Shown in pieces: positions 1-13,384 of a stretch of 64,000 nt of DNA. The first letter of the stretch is position 1; every line of letters starts with the position of its first letter. The stretch comes from Ficedula albicollis (taxonomy: Eukaryota > Chordata > Aves > Passeriformes > Muscicapidae): positions 11,140,503-11,204,502 of the forward strand of contig NC_021683.1 of NCBI RefSeq assembly GCF_000247815.1, given 5' to 3'. The notes under the pieces are model-generated. The model had not been told where the DNA came from. It saw nothing but the letters and a program-made list of their open reading frames with translations, and searched no databases. The position numbers and the translations under genes are program-made.

Positions 1-3000
1 ACACACACTAGAGAATATGGTTAAAAAGTGCTAAAGGACATTTGCAGCATAGAGCAGCCACATGCACACATGCTGGAAATAGCACTTTTATTACAGTCTA
101 TTCTATTAGGCTTTGTTCCTGTTTAAGGCATGGCACATGGAAACCGCTGATATTTATTTGAAGGAACTTTAAACTCTTTCAATTTGAGAGTCAATGTGGT
201 TATTGCTGGGAGATGAGCTCTCGTCCAGCTGGTTTCTGAAAAAAATCAAACTGCACCTTAGCTCTGCATTCAGTACATGACTTCAGATAAATCCTTAGTG
301 GAGGAGGGATTTGGGACAGAACCTTTCTTGCAAAAAATCTACTTTGACATTTATTTTATAAAATAAAATAAGGTAACTCTCCTACCAGCTAATTAATTTT
401 ATTACATCAACTGCAGGAGCTAAGTAGACTAATAAAATATATTAATCTATATTTTGCCTTTGCATGATTGCTTACACTGGAGTCTGCAGCTTGGTTGTCT
501 CCTGTGTCAATTCCTAAAGTTTGAAAGGTATAAATGAATCATCCTTGGTCCTGATTAAGCTTAAGTTAGAAATAAAATATGTCAATCAATCTAGTTGGAA
601 ATGTTCCTGCTGTCTAAGTTGGTTATGCAAAACACTCTAAGGTGTGTAGGCATGCTCAATTAGGTCAAGGGATCTGATGGCACTCCTAGCCATAAACGTG
701 TGTCACTCGGATTCCTCATTATTTTTAGCAATGGTGAAAATGCATGTCAGTAGTCCAGCTAGCCAGGCTAGAATAAAATTACTTACTGGGTATGCATAAA
801 CCTGAGGTTTTAATACATAAGTATTGTACTTATTTTCAAGCAAAACAATGAAAAGAAAATATCTCTTTCTCAAATATATGACTCACTCTATTGGATTTCT
901 CAGCCATCATTAGTATAATTCACACTGGACTTTGCAATACTCAAGATACCTTAGCAGTAAAATTTAAGTGCCTAAAAACATAGATGTAATGTGAAATTAG
1001 ATACAAGGAGTAAAACATTGATTTTCTCTGTTACAGTCTAACTTGCTTCCAAGAAAGATAAAGCTTCACTAGGAGATTAGACCAGTCCCATTCCAAAATA
1101 ATTTAATGAAAAAGGACACTTGAGATGGCTATTGAATGGCAGCACCATGCTCGTCCTCTCACATGGAGACTTTTGCAAGTGATTCCTACGGAAGACAATG
1201 CCAGAAATGTTTGCTTGATAGACAGATTTGCTCTGGTGTGCTAAATCACATCCTGATACTAACAGAAATGTTTCTGTGCAATTGCAGGTGAAAAAAATGA
1301 GCAGAAAATTTCAGTGCTCGTTGCTGCCCTCCTGCACCTGGTGTAGTTGCTGAGATTACCTGATTTGGCTAAATGACCAGGGTTAAATCCTCTGTTTCAA
1401 ACTTTCCGTGCTGGTACTTTGAACCACACCAAGACCTTGGGCTTGGATACAAGAAATGGAATGAGAAACCAGCTAAACAGGAGTCCAACCTGGTTTTGTT
1501 ATGCAAAATCCCCAAGCAACCAAACCTAAATGTGGGGAACTGATAAACTAAAAGAAAAACATTTCTTCCAAGAAACACAGGCAGGACTAGTGCTTCAGGT
1601 AAGGCTGGGGCTTCTTAAACAGAGGTCTTAAATGTGGTGTTAAAGATGGCAGTGTTCCTTTAAGAACAGCACCATGTAGCTAATATTTTCCTTACTGCCA
1701 ATAAAATGCAATTAAATCTCATGAATTAATATATTCACTTCAGGAAGCATTCCCATTCTTTTCTTCAGATATCAAAATGGAGCCATCATCAGTCAGTTAG
1801 TTAAATAGGGGAATCTGGAGAGTAAGTAAATGGAAGAGCTTTCAAATGCAGGGCTGAAAATGCCCAATGAATGTGTAGGGGGCTTCAATAAAAAGATTTT
1901 GACTTGTGTTTTCACCCCTTTCCCACTTTGCTCATTGTTTACTGACACTGCTGTGGACACAGTATTCAGTCCCTGCCCGCCCCAGCCCTGGGATGTAAAA
2001 ATGTCATCTCTATTGTGCTGCTGGGCTCGCTTTGATGCTGCCGCAGCCCTTTGTATGCCCTTCTCAATCCCTTTATAAGGCTGTCCTGATTGTCCATACT
2101 GAACATCGCCACAAAAGCTCGTCTTATTGAGAAAATAAAAAAGTCAGAGAGGGGCCAAATGACGAGAGATTGGGACTTTGCTGTAAAAGATCTACTATTC
2201 ACATTCAGCAGTCATTTTTTCATCAAGGAATTGCAAAGTTGGGACTGCGACTGTGCCAGCAAAGCCATTTTAGACACTTTCTTACTGCATTTTTATTTAT
2301 AATTACTTTTATAATTACTTTTTTTTTTTTTTTAAATAGCTCATGTCCTGCTGAGGACAAGCATTAAATCCTAGGAACAATTGTGGAGGGTATTTTCACC
2401 TTTTCAAAGAAAACTACTGTATAACTCAAATGTGCATGATTCATCTGGGAAGTTTAGACAGACAGATTGTGTGGAAATTCAACTGCATAAAAACTACAAA
2501 AGATGCTTCTTGTGATAACAAAACAAGTCAGAAACAGAGCCCATCTCCCCCTGCCATGTAGGAGTACACACATTTGCAACCCAGAGCCGGAGACCAAGGG
2601 TTTAAATTGCCAGCCTGAAAAACCCCTACTCAGTTGTTCTTCCACCTAGTGCTATCCTAACTTGTACTGAGTGTCTGTGGGCAGGATGGAGACAAAGGCT
2701 GGATAAGGTCTTACTCTTTGGGAACAGGCTATCGGAATGGGAGGACGGTGATTTCATGGCTTTTGTTGCTGAGGTTAGGGACCGAATTCTCTCACTGAAT
2801 TAGAATAGTAACAAGTGGGACTGGGGATCTCTGGGGCTTTTGTAGTGCACTCATCTGAGAGATTGCGCTTTTCTCAGCCCTTCAGATTTATTTTGCCAAA
2901 GTTACAGGGCAATTATGGAAATGCGCCCTTTGAAGCTGGGCCGATTTCTCTTTATTTTCTCTCCCCCCCGCCCAAAGCAAAACCTCCCTTGCCTCCATTC

Positions 3001-3165
3001 TTCAGCAAGTTGGCAGTCATTAGGCAGCGGGGTTTTGAGCAGCCATTCAAATATTCTTTTGAATAGTGCGAGAAAGTTTTAATAAATATGTGTTAAAAAA
3101 TAGACTTTGAAGCATTTTGGGAAGGAAGTGTAAAATAGCACCAAGGTAACAACATCCTAGAAAAT
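1..3165. other. Non-coding AT-rich stretch, no gene seen
   Basis: I see no coding region or recognisable transposon here. Open frames are short and overlap on opposite strands. CpG is scarce. The only distinct element is a 15-base T run at 2319-2333, listed separately. The part around 2800-3000 has several CpG-containing words such as TGCGC and GCGCCC close together, but I could not match them to a known element. Confidence 0.7.
2319..2333. repeat. Poly-T run (15 T)
   Basis: An uninterrupted T homopolymer follows two copies of an AATTACTTTT-like word at 2301-2320. It could be a simple slippage tract or the tail of an unrecognisable minus-strand retroposon. No gene-like sequence adjoins it on the minus strand. 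Confidence 0.9.
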
Positions 3166-3169
3166 AGGC

Positions 3170-3360
3170 TCTGTGTGTGCGAGGTGTTGGAACATGAGAT
3201 GCTTCCCATGAAGAGCAGCTCAGAGGGCTGGGACCGGGGCTGGCCAGTGCCATGGGGGCATTTGGCCGGTGACCAGCTGGGTGCTCCTGCCTTGCCACGC
3301 TGCTACAGGTGGCAGCTCCACGGCAGCACCCTGCCCCTCGTCCCTCACACGTCCCTAACA
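3170..3360. other. Small GC-rich patch
   Basis: This stretch is clearly richer in G and C than its flanks and contains several CpGs near 3230-3310. Both strands carry open frames (about 90 codons on plus, 115 on minus), as expected when stop codons become rare in GC-rich DNA. The translations resemble no family I know. It could be an old decayed repeat, a regulatory element or part of a non-coding exon. Confidence 0.5.
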
Positions 3361-5707
3361 GGAGGCCCAGACAAACAGAATTGTACTTTCGCACCTTTGT
3401 ACATTATTTATCGTCAGAGTTTGGAATCTCGATGCTGCATGTGAACTAAGATGACATATTTTGTACCTTACTTGCTACACTAACAAAGTAAATATGTCTG
3501 AAACCAGATGGTGAGACCTGTAGCTACCCTGTGACCAGGGCTGCTTTTTGCCCAGGAACTCAGTTCTCTACCTCTCTTTTCACTCTCTACTCCCTTTCCT
3601 TATTTGTATTAGACTACTTTGCTCTTTTAAGATAAATTGGTGTTTTCCTGAGCCATTTAACAAATGTTAATGCCAAATTCAGACTTGGTATTAGAGGGAA
3701 GAGATACTTTTGTTGTCCCTGAAAGTTATATACGCCTGGCACAAAATGCGGACTTTCCATCATCACCAAAACACGGTAGAAATATGAAGACTTCTTGTCT
3801 GAGTTTTGTAACTGAGATACAAATGCATTTTTTGCTCTCTATAGGGTTTATGAGTGATCCTTGGACCACATATTCAGCAACATGGAACATAAGAGATTTG
3901 TCTTTTCTGGATGTTAGGGCTTGCAAATTTAGGAGGAGAAAATTCCTCTTAATCGTGAATATGTTTAAAAGAATGAAAATCCAGCTCAGACCTCTACAGA
4001 AGTGTGCTTACAATAAAGTAATACAAATATTTCTCATGACAGGCAGGGAAGGTTTAATGTCACATCTGTAACATGCAGCACTGCATACAAGGGTGTAACA
4101 ATTTTCATGTGAGCTGGGCTCAGTGGAGGTGCAGAAGGTACCACTGGAGACCATCACCTCTCCAATCTTCTCCTCATCCTCCTCCCCTAGTTCCCTTTTA
4201 CACATCCAAATTTCTTCCCCAGCCTCATGCAAGTGTTTCCAATACCCTTCCTACCCCAAGTCTGGGATCACCTCAATTATTCTGAAACTCATCACATTAT
4301 TGGGATCCAATATTCTGAATCCACTGTTTAAAAGCCATCCAGGAGCTTTGGGGTGTCTGATTCATTTTGATGTGCAGCTGGATCTGGTGTACTCCATTTT
4401 GTAATAAAGAGAGGAGGACTTGTGGGGTACAGACCTAGGTTCTGGTTTGGTGAAAAAAACTTAAAATGAGTTTAGGTTCTAACATGCTGGTCTACTCCAA
4501 GAGCATTTCTAATCTTAAAAACTTAAAAGTCAGGTTAAGAAAAGGCAAACCTGCTAATAATATTAAGAAGCTCTTCCATACAGGGTAGGGAGTTGACTTC
4601 CCTGAAAAATGGTATTATTTGTGCCTGGGAAACATGCAATGGGGCAAGTGATGATGTCTTTCCAGGGAAATAATACAGGGAAATTATTGCAATCATTCAA
4701 TTTCTGCCTTTGATAATTTCTAGTTATTTATTTATTCTTAAATCTACATAAAAAACAAACTGCACACTTATGTTTTAAGCTTCAAACTTGTGACAGAGTC
4801 TGTCTTTCTACTATTTTAGGCTTTAAACACCAATAATTAAGAAGACTTTGAATCATACTTGCAAATGCAGTTGCTGAGCACAGGGTTGGCCAGCTTCCCC
4901 AGGTGAGGGCCCTTGAGCAGTCAGACTTCTCCTCCCTGGCAGCTCCAGCCTGCAGGTGGTTTGGGGGATGCCTTGTATTAATCTGGCCTTAGGGCCACGG
5001 AGACATAGATCACCATGACGAAGTCTCTGCCTGCAGGAAAAGGTCACAGATTTTGAATACTTTAGATATTTTGTCTGTCACTTCTGAAGATTGTAAAGAA
5101 AATGGGTTTCCATGTTCAGTGCTGTCAAAAATGACCCTCAGGATGCAATGCTTCTCTTTGTGCTTGGGTCAAAGCCCACAAATAGGTAGGGCAGTCAGCA
5201 ACAGGGTGAGATCTTCCAGATGCCTTGTCTTACAGGGAACAATTCTGGCTCATCTGGGCTGAATTTTAACCCCTGGGCCTTGTATTTGCTGTGCAGTGCA
5301 AGCAAAACAGCAGGTTCAGAATTATGATTGTCAGTGTCTCAAAGGTTTAGAAACTGAGGGATGAGCATTATAAACTGAAATGATCAACTCGTTTATGGTA
5401 CAAGGGACAGTGCCTCCCCACTAATTCTACAAATAGGCTTTATATATGGGCGTCTACTATTTGGCTGTCAGTGGGAAGTGTATATCTCATAAGGCTCTGA
5501 CCTGGTTATCTTCTAACCCTGAGCAATTAATCACCAGCATCTAATAGGGAGTAGCTGTGCACAGCAGCATTTGGTGTCCTGCCTCTTCACCTTTTCTACA
5601 ACTATCAGACCTACAGATTTCCTCAGTGTGGGACCACTGCTTTCTTCTGGACAGCTGGCAAAAAATCAGCCTCTCTGAGCCAGAACCCACCAATTCCTGT
5701 CACTTTT

Positions 5708-5752
5708 AAAACAAACACAATGGAAAAAAACCAACCAAACAAAAAAATATAA
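5708..5752. repeat. A/C-rich low-complexity tract
   Basis: On the plus strand the tract is almost entirely A and C, built of AAAC- and CCAA-type words. It is a smaller relative of the tract at 38271-38346 and the complement of the T/G tract at 13261-13384. Confidence 0.75.
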
Positions 5753-6669
5753 AGCCTCCCCCAGAACAGAGAAGCTTGTGCAGTAAAGTCACCAAACACC
5801 AAGGTCTCAGTTTTCAGCTGTGCTGCACAGGGGGCAGAGGAGAACAGGAAGGGTCATCATCCCTCTTCCATGTGTGCCGTTTCTTGTGCCTGTGCCTGCA
5901 GGACTGGGGAGAGGACCAAAATCTGCCATCCTGTCAAGCTGGTAGGGAGAGCTGGGGACTTTCCCACTGTTTCTGTTGTAAGCAAGAAGAATGGCTTTGT
6001 CTGCAGTGGGCTTGTGCAAAGTTGGAGTAAGGTGGTGAAGACTCAGGCCCCATTGATTCTTTGTAGTACTGGAGCTTTGTTTTGAAGCGCAATAAAAATA
6101 CAGGTGGCAAAGGAGATAATGCACGGTACCATTCCTCTGGGACACTTGGGGAGGTGGTAAGGAATTCCAAAATAAGGAGCATGGGGTTTTTTCTAGCACT
6201 GATCACAAGCACTAGTTCAAGAAAACACCCAGAAGAAGTAAATATGTAAATTTGTTATGAAAGAAGAACCTACAAGTACCCGCTATGTTAGAGAGTTTGT
6301 TTAAGGATATTTGATCCTCATGCAGAGTTTATCAGATTGTGGTTTAATTTGCACATTCAGGGTTTCTTGGTTGGTTATTTTTTGTTTTGCTTTGCTTTTT
6401 TTAAGGGGGGGTGTTCCCTTTTAAAAAGCTTTTCTTTGTCTTCTGCTTCAATACTTGTACTGGAGGTATTGCACTTCTGCTAAGATACAAGAAGAATGTT
6501 TACAGGGTAATATCAATCAGGTTTGGAGATTACCAATTTCATATAAATTAGATGGGAGAGTACTGTTCCGCTATTTTGTTGTCTAAATTATATGGAAATT
6601 GGTCTTATGCAAGGAGTAAGTCCTCACAGAACAGGGCCCTTAGGCTTTTGGTTTAATTATCATAAGCTT

Positions 6670-6694
6670 CCATTTAATTAAACTTATTAAATGG
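6670..6694. repeat. Short perfect inverted repeat
   Basis: Nine-base arms CCATTTAAT and ATTAAATGG flank a seven-base loop. The arms are AT-rich, so chance occurrence in 64 kb is plausible. No transcript or protein-binding role can be assigned from sequence alone. Confidence 0.85.
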
Positions 6695-7422
6695 TTTGGT
6701 GTAAGAGCAGACTATCATTTTGCAGAAGCTTTCTGAAACAGAAAAATATTTATGGTCTGGCTGCTTGGGAAGGAAATAACACTTTTCTTCAGAGATTTTT
6801 CCTTCAATATAAGGGTCACCTGGGCCATCCTCACAGGCACCTTCAAACTCTTTTACCCAGAGGCAGTTCAGCCTGTTCCTCACTACAGAGCCAGCAAGTT
6901 CAGTTTGTCCTGCAGCTGCTATTTCATTTTACAGGCTGGAAATTGTAGGACAGTGTTGGCATAAGAAGAAGTGGATGTAAGTGAACCATGAATACTTGGG
7001 AACTAAAAGAAAGTTTTAAGCCATCAGAATAGGGAGGCTTTGGAACACAACAAATCCCCAAACCATCCAACCAAAACAACCCAGCCCAACCCCAAAACAA
7101 GCACTTATTTGCTTTCATCAGATCAGTTTGATAGATAATTTTGGCATTTCATGATATGATGCCTATATGAACAGGAGATGGGACTCAGTGACTGAGGAAT
7201 CCTCCTCCAGCCTTCTGTTCATGGGCAATCCCTTTGTGAGGCTTTAGTTTCCTGAAAACAGCTAGATAATGGGACTGACCCCAAGTGTCCTGGCCACTTT
7301 CAAATACAACCATTGTCCATGGAATGCATCAGTTTAAGCAGGAGAGGCCTTATCTGAGACATAGATATTATAAAAGTCTTCATTCTGATGAATCTGACTC
7401 TCAGTGACTTCCTACAGAGCCC

Positions 7423-7467
7423 TGCCTTTATTTATCAAGGCCTTTATCAAGTGCCTTTATTTATCAA
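7423..7467. repeat. Three-unit imperfect tandem repeat
   Basis: Two identical 16-base units (TGCCTTTATTTATCAA) at 7423-7438 and 7452-7467 flank a shortened unit at 7441-7450. This looks like a local slippage duplication. Confidence 0.85.
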
Positions 7468-10179
7468 CACAGCTTCTGGGAAACATTACACCCCTTGTTT
7501 TATTCAACAAAATTTTTTGTTGTTGTTGAAAAAACGTACTTATTGATACTATTTTTCCAGATACAATGTTGTGGAGTAGTGCTATGTATTAATATTTGTG
7601 GTACTGTGAACTGATTCCTTTAAAAGGAATAATTAGAAAAATAATTAGCTGAACATGTGAAATAGAGATGCTTCTTCAGGGACATGTGAGAAGCTGATTA
7701 ATAAGAGGAGGGAAGGTTCCTGAGTGTCAGGGACCTAATAAATATATTTAAGGACAAATAGGTAGAAAAAGAAAGTACACATTACTAATGTTGATAGAAA
7801 GCCTTAACTGCCTAATGCATTTCAGAAATTGGTTGAGAATAGTTAATCTGTGTGATAACATGACCCTCAGGGTTAGTTAGATCTGTGAATTCTTATCCCC
7901 CTGGGGACTTAGCATGTTTCCAGAGATTCACTGCAAATTCTTATAAGGAAAAGGCATTCACAATTGGAAGATTTCATGCAGGTCTTACTTCTGAATACTC
8001 ATGTTACACAAACCCAAATTTATTGAGATTGTGGCAGAGAGTGGAACTCAGTACTAGCCACACTGTTAATTTAAATTTTCACTTTCTAAAAACACAATCT
8101 GCACATTTGGATTTATTATAGGATCATATATAACTCTAGATGAAAGGAAGTGTTTTACCATAACAATACTTGATTCTTACTTACTTCTCTATGCTAAATT
8201 AAACTCTGTGCATATACACTGAAAAACAAATGTATCAGTTGCTATTTTCTTCATTGGATCAGGCATTTCTTACACACCCTTTACAAAAATTTCATGGGAA
8301 ACTCACAGAAAAACCCACCTAACTGATATAGACTGGAACCATAAAGAGCTTAGTATTTGCAGCCTCATCAGTGTTTTAGGAATACTGCCAATGGGAAGGC
8401 AAAACACATTTTTGAGAGTTCAAAAGAAAATGTGGGCAGTGTAACATACTACTGACCCCAGCAGTAGTGGTGTGATCATCAGGTTCCTTCTCCCAGACCC
8501 AGCAGGCACCAGTGCTTCTGGGAGGGGGGTGAAACTTATCCTTTTGTGAGCAGGGCAAGCTGGAAATGTGATTTCTATTTTGCTCGAGATGCTGTGTCCC
8601 AGCTGGCCCAGGAGAGAGATGCAAAACTAAAATTTCTTTACAGAAGGCAGTTTTTACACCACCGTATAGGACTATGAGACTGGGATTTCCAAAGGAATTT
8701 AGAGCAGTTAGGCATCCAAATCCCACTGAAATTTCCTCTGAAATATATCAGCTGTAGAAGTTAGTGACATGTTATAGGAGAAGCTTTTTCTTTTGAAGAA
8801 CAAGATGGATTCACTCTTAATATGGGTGTAAATGTGCAGAAGGGGGCAAAAGAAAGGAAGTACTCTGAGTCTGCAGTTGGCAGTATCATGCATTGAAAGA
8901 ATCTGTATACTCTCATTTGTGTGGGGAATCTATTGATTCATTCACATCCAACCTGTGTTTTGCCCAGACTGTAATCCAGGGTTTGTGTTCCTGCACAGCA
9001 TTAGAAGATGTGAGTGAGATGAGAGGGCAGCCACACGTTTTCTGCATGTATCTCTGACTAGACACCTTTGGCTCACCCTCTAAAGTAAAGCAAGCTTTGT
9101 TTCTAACAGTGACATTGATATAAATGGTATAAAAGAGATATTTTTCAGCTGATACTGCAAAAGGGAGTGCTCACCACATAGTTGTGCATAGGAGGTCCTG
9201 CCGAAAATACTTATATATAATTTAGCAAAAAAGAAGCTTTTGCACTAAGAAGTTACAGCTTAAAGCTTTCTTATTTGGGAAAATTCTAGCCTTTGTGCTC
9301 ATATCCCAGCTATTACAGTGAAGACTTCCAAATGGGAGATATTTTAGAAAAAAACAGTACCAGAGTGATAAGGGTATTGTGCTTATTTTTCTTTAAGCAA
9401 TGGTATGCTTTTAGTTCAAGAAGGAATTTTAAAAGGTTCTAGATGATATGGTACAAATCAAACATATTCTTATAATATTTATATAAAATATGCCAGGAAA
9501 AAGAAATAACAGGGACTATTATAAAGCACTGCCTGAGAAACAAGAACAATGGCAGGGACAGACCTTATTGACCACAGCTTGATAGAGCAAGCATGGGACA
9601 ATAAAAATTATTTTAGAAACACAAGGTTTTACTAATTAAGAACAACATTTCCTTTGCCATTCCTGGTAACAGCCCATTAAATGTGGCTTTTGTGGGAGGA
9701 TGCATACCTAGAAGACTTGCATGGAATACCACTGCTAAAAACATGGCACACTGGCCAAACCAAAGCAATATCTCTTGTTTCTGGAATTATATTTCCTACT
9801 TTGGTATCTTTTCCTGTAAAGATATTAACATACAGATAATAATAACAGAATGAAAATTTATTAGCAATGACAGAAAGGCCAGGAAGATTGGTGAGTAAGA
9901 TCCAAGGGTATGAGGGGAAAGATCAAAAAACATCACAGAGTCTATCATCAGTCTGTTCCTGGGTACCTAGGAGAGAAAGCGAAGCTTCAAAAAGATGAGA
10001 AGAAAGCTGATGATGGGGTGACAGAAGCAGGTCCTCTGCAGGACAATGACAGAACAGTAATTATAGACAATGATGACATGTGATGGAGGGCTTTACCCTC
10101 CAACTTTACAGGAAACAATCAGGGCAAAACACATGTATCAACACACTCTGTGATAGGAGGAGTAGGGGAAGAAAGGAAG

Positions 10180-10830
10180 AGTGAAAGACATCCTCTGCCA
10201 TGCCCTATCACCACGCTCATGCTATCAGGAGCGAGGACAACCCAAAGCAAGAGAAGCAAAGAGATGTGTCCCTCTGCAGAAGACAAGCAGGGCTCTTCTG
10301 AGCTGTGTGTGTGGTGGCCAGTCAGTCCCTGTGTCCTGGGTGGTGTTCAGGGCTGCTCCTGGAAGGCCAAGCCTTCCTCTCACACAGCAGGAGCCTGCGA
10401 GAATCACAGATCAGCGATCAGAGCTGGCAGCAATGATCCCGAGATGTGTGTATTTGTTTCAATTTGTAATCCATATATTTATAGTCCTTCCTGTAGGCTG
10501 AAGACTGAGAGAGCATTACAGGAAGTGTTTGAGCTGCAGATGCCCCTACAGACACACGGAACATGTGCCAGTGGAAAGGCAGCCAGCAGCCTGTTCCCGG
10601 AGCATCCCGCCCTGTGCGGTGGCACTCACAGCAGCACTGCTCCAAGGAGGGGTTTGCTGTCCCCCTGGGCGTACCTGGGCAGCCTCCCTCTCACCTGCTG
10701 CTCACAGACTGACCTGCCAAGGCCAAAAGCAGCTGGGGATCGGTGGGAGTGCCCTGTTGGGTGGGATGCTGCTGGCTCGTGGCGCACAGTGAGGAGAGTC
10801 GGGCCTGTGTGCGAGCACCAGGTGTAACCC
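10180..10830. other. GC-rich patch with a long open frame, probably not coding
   Basis: From about 10180, and most strongly over 10540-10830, GC content rises well above the flanks and about ten CpGs occur within roughly 290 bases. An open frame spans 10150-10827 on plus (225 codons) but begins at GTG, and its first in-frame ATG is at 10219. Overlapping open frames on the other strand show that the open length follows from GC content. The translation is rich in Ser, Cys, Pro and Gly and resembles no family I know. It may be an old exon, a regulatory patch or a decayed repeat. Confidence 0.5.
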
Positions 10831-13260
10831 ATGAGCCACTGAGAGAGCAGCTTTGTCCAGAGACAAATAAATGCAGACATTTTCCCTGTTTACATGCACT
10901 TATACTTGTTCACTCTCACACACTCAGAAACTATAAGGCTCAATAAAAGATCAAAAGCAAATAAATGAAGCAAATTAATGAAAATGAAGTGTAGGACTGT
11001 AATCACACCCAACCACACAAAAAAAAAAAAAGCTCTGACCAAATTAGTATGTAATGCACTACTTCAGACAGATGTTTGAATAGGAACAAAAGGAAATAAG
11101 GAGGAAACTCATACAATGCTGGTTTGAGTACTTTCAGGAATATGAAAAAAAAAATATAAAGGATAATTTCCCATTTAGCCTGCAGCAGAAATAAGGCCGG
11201 ATTCTGATCCATTGAAGATACTCTTCCCGTTGCCTTCAACAAAATCACCATCCAGCCTCTGCAAAAACAGCTGAAAAACATGTTTCTTGAACAAAAAAGG
11301 GCAGGGCTGTGTCTCACTGGGCCGGGGGCTCCTGGGCATGGATTAGCAGTTAACCCAGGCATAGGCTTCTCCTAGACTCTCACAGTACTTTTCTTTCTGC
11401 TTCCCTTTTTATTGCCCACAGTTTTTAACCATGAAAATCACAAGTGCTTTTTCTTTAGCATGTAGAATTTGAGAACATTTGTTTCCAGTTGTGATCACAA
11501 AGAGATAAACAAACATTTGCTGGCAGGACAGCTGCAGTATGTAACTTCAGGGAATGGCCACTGCAGCAAACGTGGTACAGAGCACTGCATCTGCACAGGC
11601 ACAGCAACTGCCTCCCCAAAAGTGTACAAATTTCTCAATCCATTCTATCTGCTTACTCAAAGAAGAATTGAATATCTGTTTAGAAGGAGAGGGTACACAC
11701 AGTCATCAGTGGTTCTCAGCGGTTTCATGTCTTCCACAGTTTCTGGCATCAAAATACTCAGTTTTACTGCAGTCATGTAACTGGTTTTTGACATATTCCT
11801 TTAGGACACACTGTATTGGATTTGAACTGATACTGATAAATTGTAAATTTATCACTGTAATTTTGTCATTTTAGGGTCTCATTCTTAGATGTTAGAAATG
11901 AGTTCTGTAAGATGTAATTTATATAAGAGATTAATAAAATGGTCTTCTTGACTCCTCTGTTTTCCCATGCAGAAAGGCTTTCCCATTAGCATAACTCTGC
12001 ATCACACACCTTGTTGTTTCTTTAAATCCTACTCAGTTCTCTCCTTCACAGATGGGCAGCCTAAATTATTTACTGTTACTGTGGAGGGGATGGGTCATCA
12101 GCAAACCTCAGATCACAGTTAGACTGCCAGATTGTCTTTAACATGAAGTCTTGGCTATCACAGTTCTCTCCACTGCCTTCTCAAGATAGATCCAAAAGGT
12201 GCCAGCAGACACCAAAACCTGCCCATTGATGCCTATAATCTCAAAGCTGACACTTACCTTAACTGCTGTTGGGCAGGGATGATGATTAGTCTCTTCAAAT
12301 GGAGCTTTGATGAAGGATTTCTTGTCCAAACACTAAAATCTGTTCTTGACTCATTCCACCAGATTGAGGAAAATGCCTTTTGGAAGCAAACAAAGACATT
12401 AGAGAGTTTCCTATCCACTGATCTGAATGCAATCAGCTCAGGTACAGGACTTGGTGCACTGTCCTATCTGCACTTTGAATCTCTGAAGAACTTCTGAAGA
12501 AATCAACTCCCTGAGTGGCAAGATCATGAGTTTGCATACTGTGAAAGGCCAGAGTCCAGGAACAGAGCCACAAAGCTGAAACCTCATCCCTCCATATCTC
12601 AGTTCCATCAGAGAGCTGGGAAAAGGGAGAATGGCTTATCAGTAATTTTATACTCTAGAAGTACAAGCCAACCCCTCCACTGCTGTGCATGACAATTACT
12701 CATTACACTACCAAATCAACCTGGGGTGTCATTCTGCTGTTACTCTCTTATAAACGAGGCTGAGAGGCACTGGAGATCTGGAGCACTTGTGAGAATTACA
12801 GTGACACCACTGCAAATTTTCTGTATTTTAGTTACCAAGGAAGTCAAAGGAACTGGCCCTTGCCAAGAAGTATCCTGCTGCTGCAGCAAGATCACTTGTG
12901 CTTCCAACCTAAGTTACACATTTACTTTGGAAGTCAGCAGAGCTATCACAGATCTGAACTCCATGTAATTAGGAGACAGCATCAGGTGATAAAAATGCAG
13001 AGTAAGTCCTAGCAAGTGAGGCAAGCAGGTGGTCTTGACTGCAAGGATCAACACAGAACCAGAGAAAGTATATTCCACAATAAACTACAAAGCTGCAGTT
13101 GGCTGTGACACCCACCTTGATGGGCCTTACAACAAACATTATCATAATTTATCTCATCTGTCCTGTTCCCTTTTACCATCTGTCCAGCTTCGTTTCCAAC
13201 CCTGTAAGTACTCTCTGATCTGGTAATCCTTGCTTGGTCCCCAAAGAGGTACCTCTGTAG
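10831..13260. other. Non-coding stretch, no gene seen
   Basis: I see no supported gene. Around 12138-12497 there are open frames on both strands and a consensus-like splice donor on minus (GGTAAGT, reading leftwards from about 12258). The implied 75-base exon is open in two frames and matches nothing I know, so I do not call it. A 13-base A run lies near 11020. Confidence 0.6.
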
Positions 13261-13384
13261 TTTGCTTTTTTGTTTGTTTTGTTTTAATTTATTCATTTGT
13301 GGGTTTTTTTGTTTTGTTTTGGTTTTTGTTGGTTTTTTTGCTTGTTTGTTTTTTGTTCGTTTTTTTGGTTGATTTTCTTTTTTT
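13261..13384. repeat. T/G-only low-complexity tract, (TTTG)n/(TTTTG)n-like
   Basis: For about 124 bases the plus strand is nearly all T and G, made of TTTG, TTTTG and GGTTTTT words with only scattered A and C. It is an imperfect simple repeat with extreme strand asymmetry. Open frames of 70-130 codons across it come from low complexity, not coding. It stands next to an AT-rich segment (13380-13520) and no retroposon body is recognisable beside it. Confidence 0.9.

Larger units (their letters stand above)
3361..10149. other. Non-coding stretch, no gene seen
   Basis: I see no supported gene. Open frames up to 135 codons (3664-4071) occur, but their translations lack domain-like composition and the frames on the two strands overlap. 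Minor structures are an A/C-rich tract at 5708-5752, an inverted repeat at 6670-6694 and a short imperfect tandem repeat at 7423-7467. No CR1, LTR or DNA transposon signature was recognised. Confidence 0.65.

Noticed and set aside
3664..4071. 135-codon open frame
   Set aside because: Translation has no motif or family resemblance, and it overlaps minus-strand open frames.
10150..10827. 225-codon plus-strand open frame as a protein gene
   Set aside because: It begins at GTG in vertebrate-type DNA, overlaps open frames on the other strand, lies in GC-rich sequence where stops are rare, and its translation resembles no family I know.
12252..12334. Possible 75-base minus-strand exon with a good donor (GGTAAGT) and a TTTTAG acceptor
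   Set aside because: Two frames are open by chance at this length, the acceptor lacks a good pyrimidine tract, and no protein similarity was recognised.
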